This document shows, piece after piece, positions 1 through 10,716 of a DNA stretch of 64,000 nt. The notes beneath the pieces are model-generated. The model was not told the origin of the DNA. It did not search any database and worked only from the letters and a program-made list of their open reading frames with translations. The DNA lies in the NCBI GenBank assembly GCA_013995675.1, contig VWRR01000006.1:1-64000 (forward strand). The letters are read 5' to 3'. The stretch comes from Cyanidiococcus yangmingshanensis. Taxonomy: Eukaryota > Rhodophyta > Bangiophyceae > Cyanidiales > Cyanidiaceae. Within the stretch, counting starts at the first letter, position 1, and the number at the start of each line of letters is the position of its first letter. The translations under genes were made by a program, and so were the position numbers.

Positions 1-129
1 CCCCATTCCCCCCATTCCCCCCATTCCCCCCATTCCCCCCATTCCCCCCATTCCCCCCATTCCCCCCATTCACCCCATTCCCCCCCATTCCCCCCATTCA
101 CCCCATTCCCCCCATTTCCCCCATTCCCC
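1..129. repeat. Telomere repeat array, left chromosome end
   Basis: About 14 copies of the 9-base unit CCCCCCATT, with variants such as CACCCCATT toward the inner side. Read outward on the minus strand this is AATGGGGGG, the telomere unit known for Cyanidioschyzon merolae. The G-rich strand runs 5' to 3' toward base 1, as expected for a real left end. The copies are exact on the outer side and decay inward, which fits telomerase-made outer repeats over older inner ones. Confidence 0.93.
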
Positions 130-275
130 TATTATCCTTATTGCACTGAATCATCTCTTACACTCCATTCACCGCCTTTCACTGAATCATCTTTTTCACT
201 CCATTCACCGCAATTCACCCCAATTTCATCATGTCATCCCATATCCCTTATTCCACTGGGGCATCTCAATAGCCC
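130..275. repeat. Degenerate telomere-adjacent repeats (36-base tandem pair)
   Basis: Two adjacent 36-base copies start near 145 and 181. Both begin ACTGAATCATCT and end with CACTCCATTCACCGC plus a few bases. They still contain CCATTCACC words that resemble broken telomere units, so they may be old telomere sequence that has drifted. A partial third copy follows, down to about 275. No coding potential is seen. Confidence 0.6.
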
Positions 276-2500
276 CATATTCTTTATCTACAGTGTTTCA
301 ATGATGACTCGAGTCAGCACGTTCAATGTCTTTGTGCCATGCACTTCATCGATTTTTCTCTGAACATTCTGCTTGGCTGGCGCTGACCAGGTTGGTGTTC
401 GCCCGTAGAATGGTGTTTCTGCTTTGCTTCCCGACTCTGTCTCTTTATGTGGAGATTGTTTTGGTCACCTTGTTTAGCTTTTGTTTCGGTTGCTGTCGCT
501 ATCTGCTACCTTTATTATTAGCTCACGTTTTTGTGCTTTCTACTTTGATGATTTCGTTTTGTGTTTTTCTCTTGCGTTGTTTTATATCCTCCAGACAGGG
601 TTGTGCATCTATATTTGTTTACGGACGCTACTAGCTCTTTATTTGTTTAACTCTGGGTCTTTTCTTCGGTAACGATTTAGGTCTAGATCCTTACCAGTAG
701 GTTGTTTCTCGGTTTGGGGAACCGTTTCGTATTGTCAATCTTTGTGCTCTTGTTCAGATCTTCATCCTCAGTGCTCTTTCGCCGCCGTTGGGCATGCGTA
801 CTGGACGCAGCGCTGGCGCACGCCTCGGATTTGGATCGCCCCCAGGGTTACTCGTCGCGGATCATTCGATTCCAGATTCGATAGCGCACCTCCTTGCGCA
901 CAACCATCGGATCACACGGTACTCGTTAGGTAGCCCAGGGGTGCTATGCTGGCGCCGCCATCGCCGCCATCGATTCCGCGCTCCTTGGCCGTTCTGCGAT
1001 GCCGCCGCTCCCATCCCAGAGGCCCGGCGTCCAACCTGATCTCTTGGATATACTTCACTGGCCCAATGGCGCCTGCTCATCTTGGATAGGCATGCTGCCG
1101 ATCGGGGTTGCTTCGGACGAGCCCTCGACGTCGCAGCTGGGACCACAGTTACGATCCTCCACGACGCCGCTGCCTGGCCTAGACGCTCCTGCAGGGATCT
1201 TTTCCGGTTTGAGACAATAACGAGCTGGCGAATGGCTGCACAACCAAGGACCCATGCAGATCTGAACGATGCTGGTGCGCTCGTCGACCACAGCATGAAT
1301 CGTTGGAGACTCGCATAGATCTTCAAGGTTTTCGTTTCGCTCTGACTTACTCTTTTGTGCCCAACTGCTCAAATATAGATTGATCGGACCAACTGACTAT
1401 TTAACATCTCAATAGACCCATGGTTGTCTAGTCTGTATGAACAATGATTGGTATTGGCGCTTTCTCAATATTATTCGAACTGACGACATGCTATGCTATG
1501 TCGTATTCAATGAATATCAGTTATGGAAACCTCTGGGGAGTAGCGAACAGCACGATCGGTCACCTCGGAGACGCTCGCTCGGTCGGCGATTGAGAACAGC
1601 GAACGCAGCTTGCGCCGCTGTCGATCGCCAGGCCACGACTGGACTGGACAGCACAGAATTTGACACGACTAGCCGCGACAGATCCATCGCGCGGCGCGCA
1701 TTTCCCGCCAATGCCTCGGCGCAGGCGCAGGCGCAGGCGCACGCACGCTTTTGCCGGACCGAAAATGGACAGACGCGGCGACGCCGCAAGCGAACGCCAG
1801 CGATCTCCAGCGAGCGCCAGCAATTGCACGCCAACGCCCGCACGCGCAATCGATGCGCCGCCCCCAGCAGTGATGCGCCGCCGCCTCTGACGGGACAGCG
1901 TCCACGAGACAGCTCACCGTCACAGGATCAACGTGACAGCCCCCAGGACAGCATCCCTGACAGCATCCCAGGACAGCACCTGCTGCGCCACAGCGTCCTG
2001 CGACTGACAGACAGACAGACAGACACGGCGCGCACCCCAGCCGAGCGGCGGCTGTCGCCAATCCGCGGGTGCCGACCCAATTCGCCGAGCTAGGGTCGTT
2101 TCGTCGGCCACCACAGCGCCAGCGCCAGCGCCAGCGCCAGCGCCAGCAAACGCCATCTAGGATCATCGATTCCAGATCCACACGAAACGCCAGACGGAGA
2201 CGATTTCAGCGATGGCCGAGAGCGATGCCGATTGACAATTCCGATCACGATGGCCAACAGCGGCAACAGCGGCAACAGCAGCGGTATTCACAGAGACCGC
2301 GCACAGGCCGGTGCCTGGATCGATCACAACAGGAACCGACACCATGAACCCTGGAAAGCGACCTATGGTGACTTGACGATACGAAACGAAGCGACCATGG
2401 GCATGCCAAAAAATAAAAAAAACTAGAATCGTCCAGAAACCTACCCTGCTCTAGACTGGAATGAAACCAGACAAAAACAAAAAAGCACTAGAGGGAGACA
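276..2500. other. Subtelomeric gene-free DNA
   Basis: No convincing gene. The stretch is T-rich on the plus strand to about 720, then GC-rich. Reading frames of 60-220 codons overlap on both strands in the GC-rich part, have no family motif and have low-complexity translations, so they were not called. It contains short tandem tracts: GCGCAG units near 1718-1742, GACA units near 2005-2024 and GCCAGC units near 2112-2146. Confidence 0.55.
2112..2146. repeat. Simple repeat, 6-base unit GCCAGC
   Basis: About five and a half exact copies of a hexamer of the GCCAGC type. It lies in non-coding subtelomeric DNA next to other short tandem tracts. Confidence 0.75.
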
Positions 2501-2534
2501 TTCAGCTGCCTGCCATGCTGACGTGAGCTAGACT

Positions 2535-2770
2535 GCACAGACCTGATCTGAACTGAACGGAGCCGAATCGTGCTGAACTGAACTGAACTGAAAAGAGCAG
2601 ACTGATCTGAACAGAGTCGAACTTGGCTGTGCTGCATTCTCCAGTCGTAGATCTGTTCGACGCAGCGCACAGCCTCGGGACCGACACGCACACACACGTA
2701 GTCTAGTGGGACCTGATCTGGGACCTGACCTGATCTAGATTCTGACCTGATATGGGACCTGACCTTAAAA
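2535..2770. repeat. Imperfect pentanucleotide tract (CTGAA / CTGAC type)
   Basis: A run of CTGAACTGAA-type pentamers lies at 2545-2605. A related run of GACCTGATCTGG-type words lies at 2705-2765. Both are imperfect, which suggests one original short tandem array that has drifted. A roughly similar GCTGCGCTGCGCTGGG tract lies at 12010-12055. No gene is present. Confidence 0.55.
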
Positions 2771-2799
2771 CGGGCATCCAGATCTAGGGAGCTTACCGG

Positions 2800-5700
2800 T
2801 AATCTCAAGAAAAATACCTCAAATATGAATATAATTATCAGAGTGAGATCACGAGTTTCCAGAACGCACCACGCGATCTGTGTCGAAAACTGAGACCCCT
2901 CTCTCTATGCAGCCGCATGGCGCTAGCGCGTACTGGGACCGACGGACCCGCCCGGCGAGGCTGATCGACCCTGACGCTCACAAAATTCAGTCAGCCTCAG
3001 CGCAACCTCTCCATATCAAGTGACAAAACCTTCTCCAAAACTAAAGAAGAAAAAATGAAACGAATAGTTTTACAAAACCAAACTAGAAAACCAAAAATTG
3101 ATGCATGCTGAAAGTAAAACGATATCGACTGGTACGCGTTGACTCCAGCCTGGCTGCTGGATCCATTGGCGCCGGGTCCAGATTCAATGTTCCCGCCTTC
3201 GGCCAGCGATCAGCCGGATGCCGATTCCTGCCACCAGGATACGCTTGTCGGCAAGCCGCTGTGAAGAGCTCGATCATGGATTGCCGACTGCCTGACAGAT
3301 GCGCTTCTGGGATAACCATTTCCTGAACATCGACTCCCCGCCTGGTCTGCAGCCCCGATACCCATTGCATGGGTGACGATGGTGGCTCGGCACCCCAGCC
3401 CCAGCCCCAGCCTCAGCCCCAGCTCAAGCCCAATTCTATGCCAGCTCAGGTCCAAGCTTATGCAAGATCATGATCAAGATCATGATCATGAACAAGAACG
3501 TTAGTCTCCTGCTGTTGATCGCCACTACCAAGAATACATCCTTGTCCCGACCAGCGATCTCCGTAGCGCTTAAATACATCCATACTCCGTTCCTATCCAT
3601 GGTGGCATCACCTCTTGGATTCGTGCCCAAACTATGCCGACCATGGGTCATCTTGGAGCTGGTCAATGTATGCTGAAGACAGCATGGTGCATCATGCCGC
3701 ATCACCAATTGTGAGGGCGGAAGGAGGATGCACGTTCCTGTCTCCCTGCAAGCTCATCTCATGATCTATTCTGCTGAGCCATGGCTCTTGAACGATGATG
3801 TCGCAATGAGCCGACGAGCCAATGATCCGATGAAGCAATGAGCCAATGAATCGATTGAACAACAAACCAATAAGACTCCTCGTCAGGTAAGCAATGGAAC
3901 AATGATCCCATGAACCATCATCGGTCGCGCTGCTACACCTCGATTGCAATGGCCTGGTCATTGCTCACCAGGGGCGATGCGGCCATGATCCCCAGCAGCC
4001 GTGGGCGCCACCAATGTGTCTCCCTCGCGCTCAACGTTCAGGTCAAAGGCCTTTTCTTTCCCTTCGTCTCTGTGGCGATTCCCAGTGATAACCACTGGAT
4101 GTTGAATGAATGCGTTCTAGTATGGTCACAATTTTCTTTCTGAATACACTATCTCTGGTGTTTCTTTCTGGTACGCAGAATCATGCTTGAGACAAGTGTT
4201 AGAGCCACGGCTCCATCCAATGGAACAGAGGCGAGTACCATCCATGTCAGTGAAGATCCATCACCTGGAAAGCGATGCCTCTGCATCCCCTTGTCCCGCA
4301 CTCGTCCATAGAGACACCGCCCGTTGCCATAGAGGCGGCTAAGGTCTCGTTCCATTCTTCTCGATCGCTGCGCGGCTTTCATCAAGATTCTCGGGCGATG
4401 CACGGACTTTGTGCTCGAGCTGCGCCCCCTGAAATGCATCGGTTTCAGTCTCATAATCCAAAAAGCATCATGAAACATTCGGTGCTGGCGCACACCAGTT
4501 GATAAGTCAAAGCGCCAGCCTTGTCTCGAAGCGAGTCGGTGATGTCCCAGTCATCTCTCCAGAGACGTTGGAGAAGTCTCTGAAATCCAGCGACCGCTCG
4601 AGTTTGTCACGTGAATCAGGTCTGTTCTTTTTCGGTGCACCCAATCTACATGATAAAATGGGATCTATCGACAGTACTGCCGTGGAGTCTCAGAGAGCCA
4701 AAAAGACAAAGAGAGACAGAGAGAGACAGAGAGAGACAGAGAGATATAGGGAGATAGAGAGTCAACGATTCAGATCGTTTCCGCAACCCGCGGTGCGCTA
4801 CAGCTATCGTAACCACGGTAGAGAGAGAATTGTTGCTCATTCTCTCTTGACTTCTCCAGCAGCTCTCCACTTGGATAGGTGTGTTGCTTCTGAAACGTCT
4901 TCATGTTCCCGTCGTGCTAGGATGCTTCGGACTCCCCAATGTCGCATCGAAGTGGTGCTGATTCATTGAAAACCAATGCATCATGAGTAGCTCAGTTCAG
5001 TTCAGCAGCGGAGCGTGTGTGCTACGAAAATATCGGGGCTGGGCTGCTCTCGCAGAATAGACTTTCCAGCTTGCTCAACATAAGAGACATGGACAGTATG
5101 GACGATCGCAAGAAGAAACTACGTTCCAAAGCAGTGGCCAACCGGAGGAACGACTGGTAGGCTCCACCACTTCTCAGGGGCAATCAGGCATTTATGAGTT
5201 CTATGACTGATTGGAGCGCTTCGAGTTCGCTTTCTCAGTGAATAACAGCGATTTCTAGAGCTGGACCAATATCCATCGAGACTGCTTCCGTACATACGTC
5301 AAGACGTTTTGCACGGGCAAACACAATCAAAGAGGATGCCTCGGCCCCGGCATGTTTGTGGTGGTGTCATGAGCGCTCCAGGTCTGATGGCCCGTCTCGT
5401 CTTCTGTTCTAGGACAAGCAGCGTAGAGATATCGTCCATTCCACTTGATGCTTGATATTCATTCCAATAGACCTGTTTCTGAATAGGAACCAAACCTAGT
5501 TGTTACTCAATATCGGAAGCACGCTATCCGCAATCCAGAGATATCCCAAGAGGGCATACGTCTCCGGGAATGCGCTCGACCTCATCAGAATCTCTGTCGC
5601 GATCTGGGCCCAGCACGGCTGCGTGGTTGCAAGGCTTTATGGCTGTATGGCTGCAAAGCAACGATCTGAAGACGCTCGGCTCACGCGCTCTTCCAATCAT

Positions 5701-6524
5701 GATGGACAAACAGTATTCTTTTGATCATATCGTTCCAGGTTTTACATTCCTTTTCGCGGACTTTTCATAAACATTCCCATTGCTTTTGGTCGTTCCCTTC
5801 TGCGAAACGTTCATATCTTTTATAGATACTCATCGAGTATCAAGTGCAGAGAGCCCAGTATGAAGCGACGATAGAGACCAGGTTCTAGACGCTTTGGCGA
5901 CTTTGGGCTATTTCCTGGTGCATAGATGGTGCCATTGTGATTTGAAACTTCAACGACGCAAACATCAGTGATCCATTCAGAGGTGCAGGCGCAGCAATCT
6001 CGGAAAGCACCTGCAAGGCCTCGAGTCCCCTTCGACTCTTCGTATACAGACTCAGATCTAGGCATGATGCCAAGTAACCCTGATCAGTGCCAAGTGGCTA
6101 GTGGCCTTGGTGGTTGTGTACTGTATGGCTAGATAGCGTACAGACTGCGAGGGCGACCAGTCAGGCATGCCCTGATTTTTAGGCCTAGACTGGACGGACA
6201 CTAGGCGTCTACGATCGCAGCACGCTGCTCGATCACATCATCGTGGAGACTTGGACGAAATCTGATTCTACAGGTTCTTGGACGAAATTCGTGTTCACTC
6301 TGGAGAGCGGCGTGGTGCTCATACCTTGATGCGCACACTCACCAAGACCTATTCTAATGCTCGTTTTGACGTTTTCGAAATTGTTTCACAGAAGCATGTA
6401 ATGCTCGATAGACTAGCTCCTTGCGAATGTATCGTTGCCTCCTGCACATCGTAGGTTCCAATCCCCAACCTAGAATATCCGATAGGACGACTGCTCGAAG
6501 GAGCCTGACGCTTGGTGGAGGCAC
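2800..6524. other. Subtelomeric gene-free DNA
   Basis: No recognisable gene in 3.7 kb. The longest reading frame (114 codons, minus, 4149-4493) has no known motif and overlaps a frame of similar quality on the other strand. Visible structures are CCCCAG units at 3388-3425, GATCAT palindromic words at 3466-3492, imperfect CAATGAGCC-type words at 3800-3870 and a GAGA/CAGA purine tract at 4692-4765. Decayed gene remnants are possible but none could be named. Confidence 0.5.
4692..4765. repeat. Purine-rich simple repeat (GAGAGACA units)
   Basis: A nearly pure purine tract on the plus strand, with about four GAGAGACA units followed by GATATAGGGAGATAGAGAG. It lies in non-coding subtelomeric DNA. 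Confidence 0.75.
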
Positions 6525-9338
6525 CTAGACAGTCGTAGCCAACGTCGTCGCGGACGCTGAAGTAGTTGCGGATGCAATAGGCGATACCGTCGGACTCGGG
6601 GTCGGGGTCGGGGTCTGGATCGGACTTACCACTACGCACTCGTTGTTGATGCACTCCTCATTCGAGCGGCAGCAACGAACCTTGTTCACCAGATTATCCG
6701 ACGGGATCAAATAGGTCCCGCACTGCTTGGTCGGGTCCTTGCAGACGCAGAACGAGGGCAAGACGATCTGACCCTGCTGCTGCTGCTGCTGCTGAACAAC
6801 ATTGTTGTTGTTATTGCTGCTGCTGAACGGGCTGTAGGTGCAGTTCTGCGTCTCGGCGTTGCAGCACTCGGGGCCACACGCTATGTAGGTCGCGTTCGAC
6901 GTGTTGCTGTTCATACCGCTCAGCGAGTTCGACACGTAACCATAGGTCTGGCAGACGTACTCGGTCACCCGCTGATAGCACTCGCCGCCAAAGCCGAGGC
7001 AGCAACCCGCGTCCAGACACTGCTGGGGCGTGTACGTCGACGTCCGGTCCGTAAACTTATCGTCTCCATAGAGGATCGAGTGCAACAGGCGCACCAACTG
7101 GTTGCTGTTTTGTTGCTGCTGTTGCTGCTGTTGCGGCACACTATTGCAGGGCTGGCGCTCAAACTCGGGCACCACACACGTCTTCTCGGGCTGGAAACAG
7201 TACGGGTCCGACGCAAAGTCGCTCGGCTGCTTACCACTCTGCACCCACTGGTTCTGCACCTGCGAGTCGTAGCAGCACCCTTGGGCGTAGCAGGTGAACT
7301 GGTTGATGCCTGCGTTCCCACACGGCTGGCGCTGGCTACCTGGCGACGGACACTTGGGCACAGGCGCTTGCACTTCCTGTAGTGCCACCGAGGCCTGCGG
7401 CGCATGGTTGATGTCGTAGTAGCACCAGGGTGCCAGGATGCCGTTGGCGGTCGGCTGCCAGCAGCATCCGGGAATCGCAGTGCACTCGTCGGGATAGATG
7501 TAGCTCCAGCCACAGGGCACGCGTTGCGACACAGAGACGGCACTGCAGGCAGCAGAGACGCTCTTCAGGGTGCATTCATTCGTCGTGGGATTGAAGCAGC
7601 ATCCAACTTGCTGGCAGGCATCCTGGTTGTTGTACTGGCCAGGTGAGCCGCACACTTCATTGGTGCAGATCGGAGTGGGTGTTGGCGTGATTGTCGTTGA
7701 ATGCGTTGCTGTTGCTGTTGCTGTGGATGTCGGAGAGGTTGTCGTCGTTGGCGTGACTGTTGCTGTTGCTGTCGGTGTAACTGTTGCTGTTGACGTTGTC
7801 GTTGCCGTGGCTGTTGGTGTGAGCGTGGGCGTGGGCGTGTATATCGCCGTTGACGTAGCCGTTGCCGTCGATGTCGCTGTTGCTGTCGCTGTCGGTGTTG
7901 CCGTAGGTGTCGGTGATATAAATGCCTCATTAAGAGCAAAAACATCATTCAGAAACCCAGGGCTAGTTGAATTCGAGTGCCCAGACCCTCCTAAGAGAAT
8001 AGGATCATTTCCATTGGTATTCCAAAACGCTGGGGCTTCACGGGCACCGGGTACAACATTTGGGCTTGTCACGTTAAGAGTTCCATAAACAGCTTGTGAG
8101 CCAGTCTGCGTGCTGCCATTGATCCATGCCCATTGGTTCAGACCAATATCAAAGAGCCATAAGTCGTTCAAGTCATCAGAGGTGCTACTGGAGTTTCCAA
8201 AGCCCAGCCCTCCGAAAAGCTGCAAATTGCCTAGAGCGTCCACGAATCCCATCGCATAATCTCTACCACCGGGTGCATTTATAGGAGAGAGCTCGCCAAG
8301 AGAGCCGTACACGCCTGGAATGTTAATTGACGTGTTTCCAGCTACAAAAGTCCAGATTGACTCACTCGCATTGTAAACCCAGAGATCATTGAGCAGTCCT
8401 GAGGATGATGCACTGGTTCCATAACCGTAACCACCGAAAAGCCAAAAATTTCCGCTCAGGTCTGTCCAAGAAGTGGATCCGAACCGTGCTCCCGGAGCAT
8501 TCGAGGCATTCAAAGTGCCTCGAGCGCTGTAGTTACCGGGCTGGTTGACTAAATCAGACCCGCTCATGTACGCCCATTGATATGTTGAAGAGTTGAAGGC
8601 CCACAAATCAGAGAAGGAGTATCCTAGGATCTGGTTGCGTCCACCAAATAACCAGAGAAGTCCATCCGCACCAGTCCAGAATGCGGCACTGTCTCGAGCT
8701 CCAGGATTGTAGCTGGGGCCGTAGACGCCTTTCGGTCCGTACACACCAGCAACGCCATTCGTGGAATTGCCTGCAACCCAGGTCCAGTTTCCACTCAGTC
8801 TATCATACAGCCACATATCGTTTAGCTCCCCTTGTCCACCATTTACGTCGTAGCCTTGCCCTCCAAAAAGCCAAAAATGATCAGAATCTGTCTGCCAGTA
8901 CGCGCTCTCAAAACGGCCGCCAGGAATATTCGTCGGGCTGCCCTCGCGGAAGGTTCCGTACACCCCTGCTTCGTCAACACCTGAGGTTCCACCGATCCAT
9001 GTCCACTCTAGAGAGCTGAGATTGAACAACCAGAAATCATTCAAGTAGCCAATACCTGAAGGCGCAGAGAATCCAACCCCCCCGAAAAGGAATAAAATAT
9101 CGGAGCTTCCAACCCATGTTGCAGAAACATCACGCGCACCTGGCACACTTCCTTGTGAAGTCTGGTTCAGCGTTCCGTAAATTCCAGGGTTATCAATTCC
9201 AGTCTCTCCACCGATCCATGTCCAGCGGACGGCACTCACAGGGGCTGGAGTGGCCACAACCCACTTGGGAGACGTTGCCGCCAGCGAAAACAGGAGCGCC
9301 AGCCATAGGGCAGACACCCAGAAACGCGAGCCCATCAT
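6525..9338 (-). CDS. Secreted kelch-propeller / Thr-Pro stalk / trefoil-domain protein
   Basis: 937 residues. The reading frame continues upstream to a TTG at 9398, but the first ATGs are the adjacent pair at 9338 and 9335, directly before a basic-then-hydrophobic signal peptide ending near TSPKWVVA. Residues about 40-475 hold six or seven kelch-like blades of about 60 residues, with repeated WTWIGG, PGAR or PGGR, LFGG and LNDLW motifs, so a beta-propeller is expected. Residues about 480-555 are a Pro/Thr/Ala repeat, a likely glycosylated stalk. The rest is Cys-rich with at least three trefoil (P-type) modules, marked by QRVPCGW, GCCW and GCCYD, and is interrupted by poly-Gln and poly-Asn runs. 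Many Asn-X-Ser/Thr sites are present. It is likely a secreted or surface glycoprotein; its ligand is unknown. No GPI or membrane anchor is evident at the Thr/Ser-rich C-terminus. A decayed paralogue lies at 12480-13690. Confidence 0.82.
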   Translation of the reverse strand: MMGSRFWVSALWLALLFSLAATSPKWVVATPAPVSAVRWTWIGGETGIDNPGIYGTLNQTSQGSVPGARDVSATWVGSSDILFLFGGVGFSAPSGIGYLNDFWLFNLSSLEWTWIGGTSGVDEAGVYGTFREGSPTNIPGGRFESAYWQTDSDHFWLFGGQGYDVNGGQGELNDMWLYDRLSGNWTWVAGNSTNGVAGVYGPKGVYGPSYNPGARDSAAFWTGADGLLWLFGGRNQILGYSFSDLWAFNSSTYQWAYMSGSDLVNQPGNYSARGTLNASNAPGARFGSTSWTDLSGNFWLFGGYGYGTSASSSGLLNDLWVYNASESIWTFVAGNTSINIPGVYGSLGELSPINAPGGRDYAMGFVDALGNLQLFGGLGFGNSSSTSDDLNDLWLFDIGLNQWAWINGSTQTGSQAVYGTLNVTSPNVVPGAREAPAFWNTNGNDPILLGGSGHSNSTSPGFLNDVFALNEAFISPTPTATPTATATATSTATATSTAIYTPTPTLTPTATATTTSTATVTPTATATVTPTTTTSPTSTATATATHSTTITPTPTPICTNEVCGSPGQYNNQDACQQVGCCFNPTTNECTLKSVSAACSAVSVSQRVPCGWSYIYPDECTAIPGCCWQPTANGILAPWCYYDINHAPQASVALQEVQAPVPKCPSPGSQRQPCGNAGINQFTCYAQGCCYDSQVQNQWVQSGKQPSDFASDPYCFQPEKTCVVPEFERQPCNSVPQQQQQQQQNSNQLVRLLHSILYGDDKFTDRTSTYTPQQCLDAGCCLGFGGECYQRVTEYVCQTYGYVSNSLSGMNSNTSNATYIACGPECCNAETQNCTYSPFSSSNNNNNVVQQQQQQQGQIVLPSFCVCKDPTKQCGTYLIPSDNLVNKVRCCRSNEECINNECVVVSPIQTPTPTPSPTVSPIASATTSASATTLATTV
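7670..7915. repeat. Coding minisatellite for the Thr-Pro stalk
   Basis: Degenerate 6- and 12-base units of the GTTGCTGTTGCC type on the plus strand. They encode the alternating Thr-Ala / Thr-Pro stalk of the kelch-trefoil protein on the minus strand. Such arrays commonly vary in copy number. Confidence 0.7.
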
Positions 9339-9360
9339 CCGGACAGACACCGCCAGTTTC

Positions 9361-9371
9361 TTATAAATATC
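9361..9371 (-). promoter_or_regulatory. Possible TATA element upstream of the kelch-trefoil gene
   Basis: ATATTTATAA on the minus strand, about 25 bases before the ATG at 9338. It is a reasonable TATA-like match in a compact genome, but the distance would leave almost no leader, so it may be chance. Confidence 0.25.
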
Positions 9372-9399
9372 TTTGTTTCTTTTCGGTAAATACTTCAAT

Positions 9400-10716
9400 A
9401 ACCACTACAAGCAGTAGGAGTACGTTTTGTGAACACGAGCGTAATCGACGTGTTCAGTGACAACGACAAGGCGCGAAAGCGAAACCAGGGTAACCGTCCG
9501 CTTCGCGGTGCGCGCCAAGCCAGAGCGGGAATTCAAATCGCGTATGATTGCCGTTTCGTTCACGAAACAGTCGTAGATTATGTAACAGTTTTGTGTAGAG
9601 GATGATGGTAAGATTTCCAACGTTGGAGCTGCCTCATACTCTACTTGAAGGAGAAATTAATGGACGCTCAAAACGAACCTCATAAATTTGGAAGATTTGT
9701 GACGATTTCTTGTGGTTGCGTATAGAGAGCCTTATATAGCCCCAAATACTCTCGTAGAAGAGAGACCTATATGTATCAGTATCAAATAACACCCACCTTG
9801 GAGTTGCCAAACGTGAGATCGACTTTCCGCAGCAACTCCAATATGTCTGAAAAGTCCTGCCTCCTTTTTTCTACACTGATGCGAGAAAGGCTACTTGTCT
9901 CCAAAGATGAATGCTTGACTTTGAGGGTAACTCTCGTTGATCGACAGATATCTCATATGTACTTCAGGTTACCCGTTCCGCATACACGACTTTAACGGAA
10001 GCGATATAAGGACAAAGAATAAACTTCTGTTCTTGCTGCTTTCGGCATCCAGGAGGCATACGAAACTGTATCTTGGTGTACGTACCATACGAATGAACGT
10101 ATATTAACATCACCACTCGTCCACAAAGCACACGTACAAAAAATTCATACTTTTTGATCGATCGCGGTATCAGTAGTCACTGAAGCGAGCGTGTCCGGTC
10201 ATGTCCAGCATTAGAGCGGGATCCGAAACGCACCGAAGGATGCTTACGACGAGTTCGAATATCTATCAAGACGATCAAAGTCGAGACTCTAAAGAAATCT
10301 TTATTAGCAATCAAGAACACCCATAAGTATTCATGTTAGCCCCATGAGAAATGATCAAAAGGACCATAAATGCATGAACAAATTCGCCTTTTTTTTGACG
10401 TTCACGCTCCCGACTATTTCAGAGACTACTTTGGATCTACAAATCCCCGCCTCTTTCAAGAAATTCAAGATAAAACCTGAGGTGCCCTTGTCAGAGCAAC
10501 TCTTTTCGGCAGATAACTATATTCGTTGATCCTCTCGTCTTCCAATGATCATCGACAATGCTGATCTAGAGCGACTTTTCCATTCAGTTCTAGGCTTGCG
10601 CGTCGTTCCACTACGGAACTCGTTTCGGCACGCCTCGCACACAGGCGTTGCGACACTTAAGTCTTCACTCGTCTCGGTACACAAAGCAACGAGTGCACGA
10701 TCTTAGAAACAAAGTG
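9400..10716. other. Intergenic region between divergent genes, nothing else seen
   Basis: This 1.3 kb lies between the kelch-trefoil gene (minus) and the protease gene (plus), so it should hold both promoters. It is AT-richer than the genes. Only short frames of 60-75 codons without motifs are present. Confidence 0.5.

Noticed and set aside
1437-2093. Plus-strand frame of 218 codons in the subtelomere
   Set aside because: Overlaps minus-strand frames of similar length, consists largely of short tandem repeats, and has no family motif.
5095-5159. Short frame with a KKKLRSKAVANRR peptide
   Set aside because: Only about 22 codons, no context, and no recognisable family.
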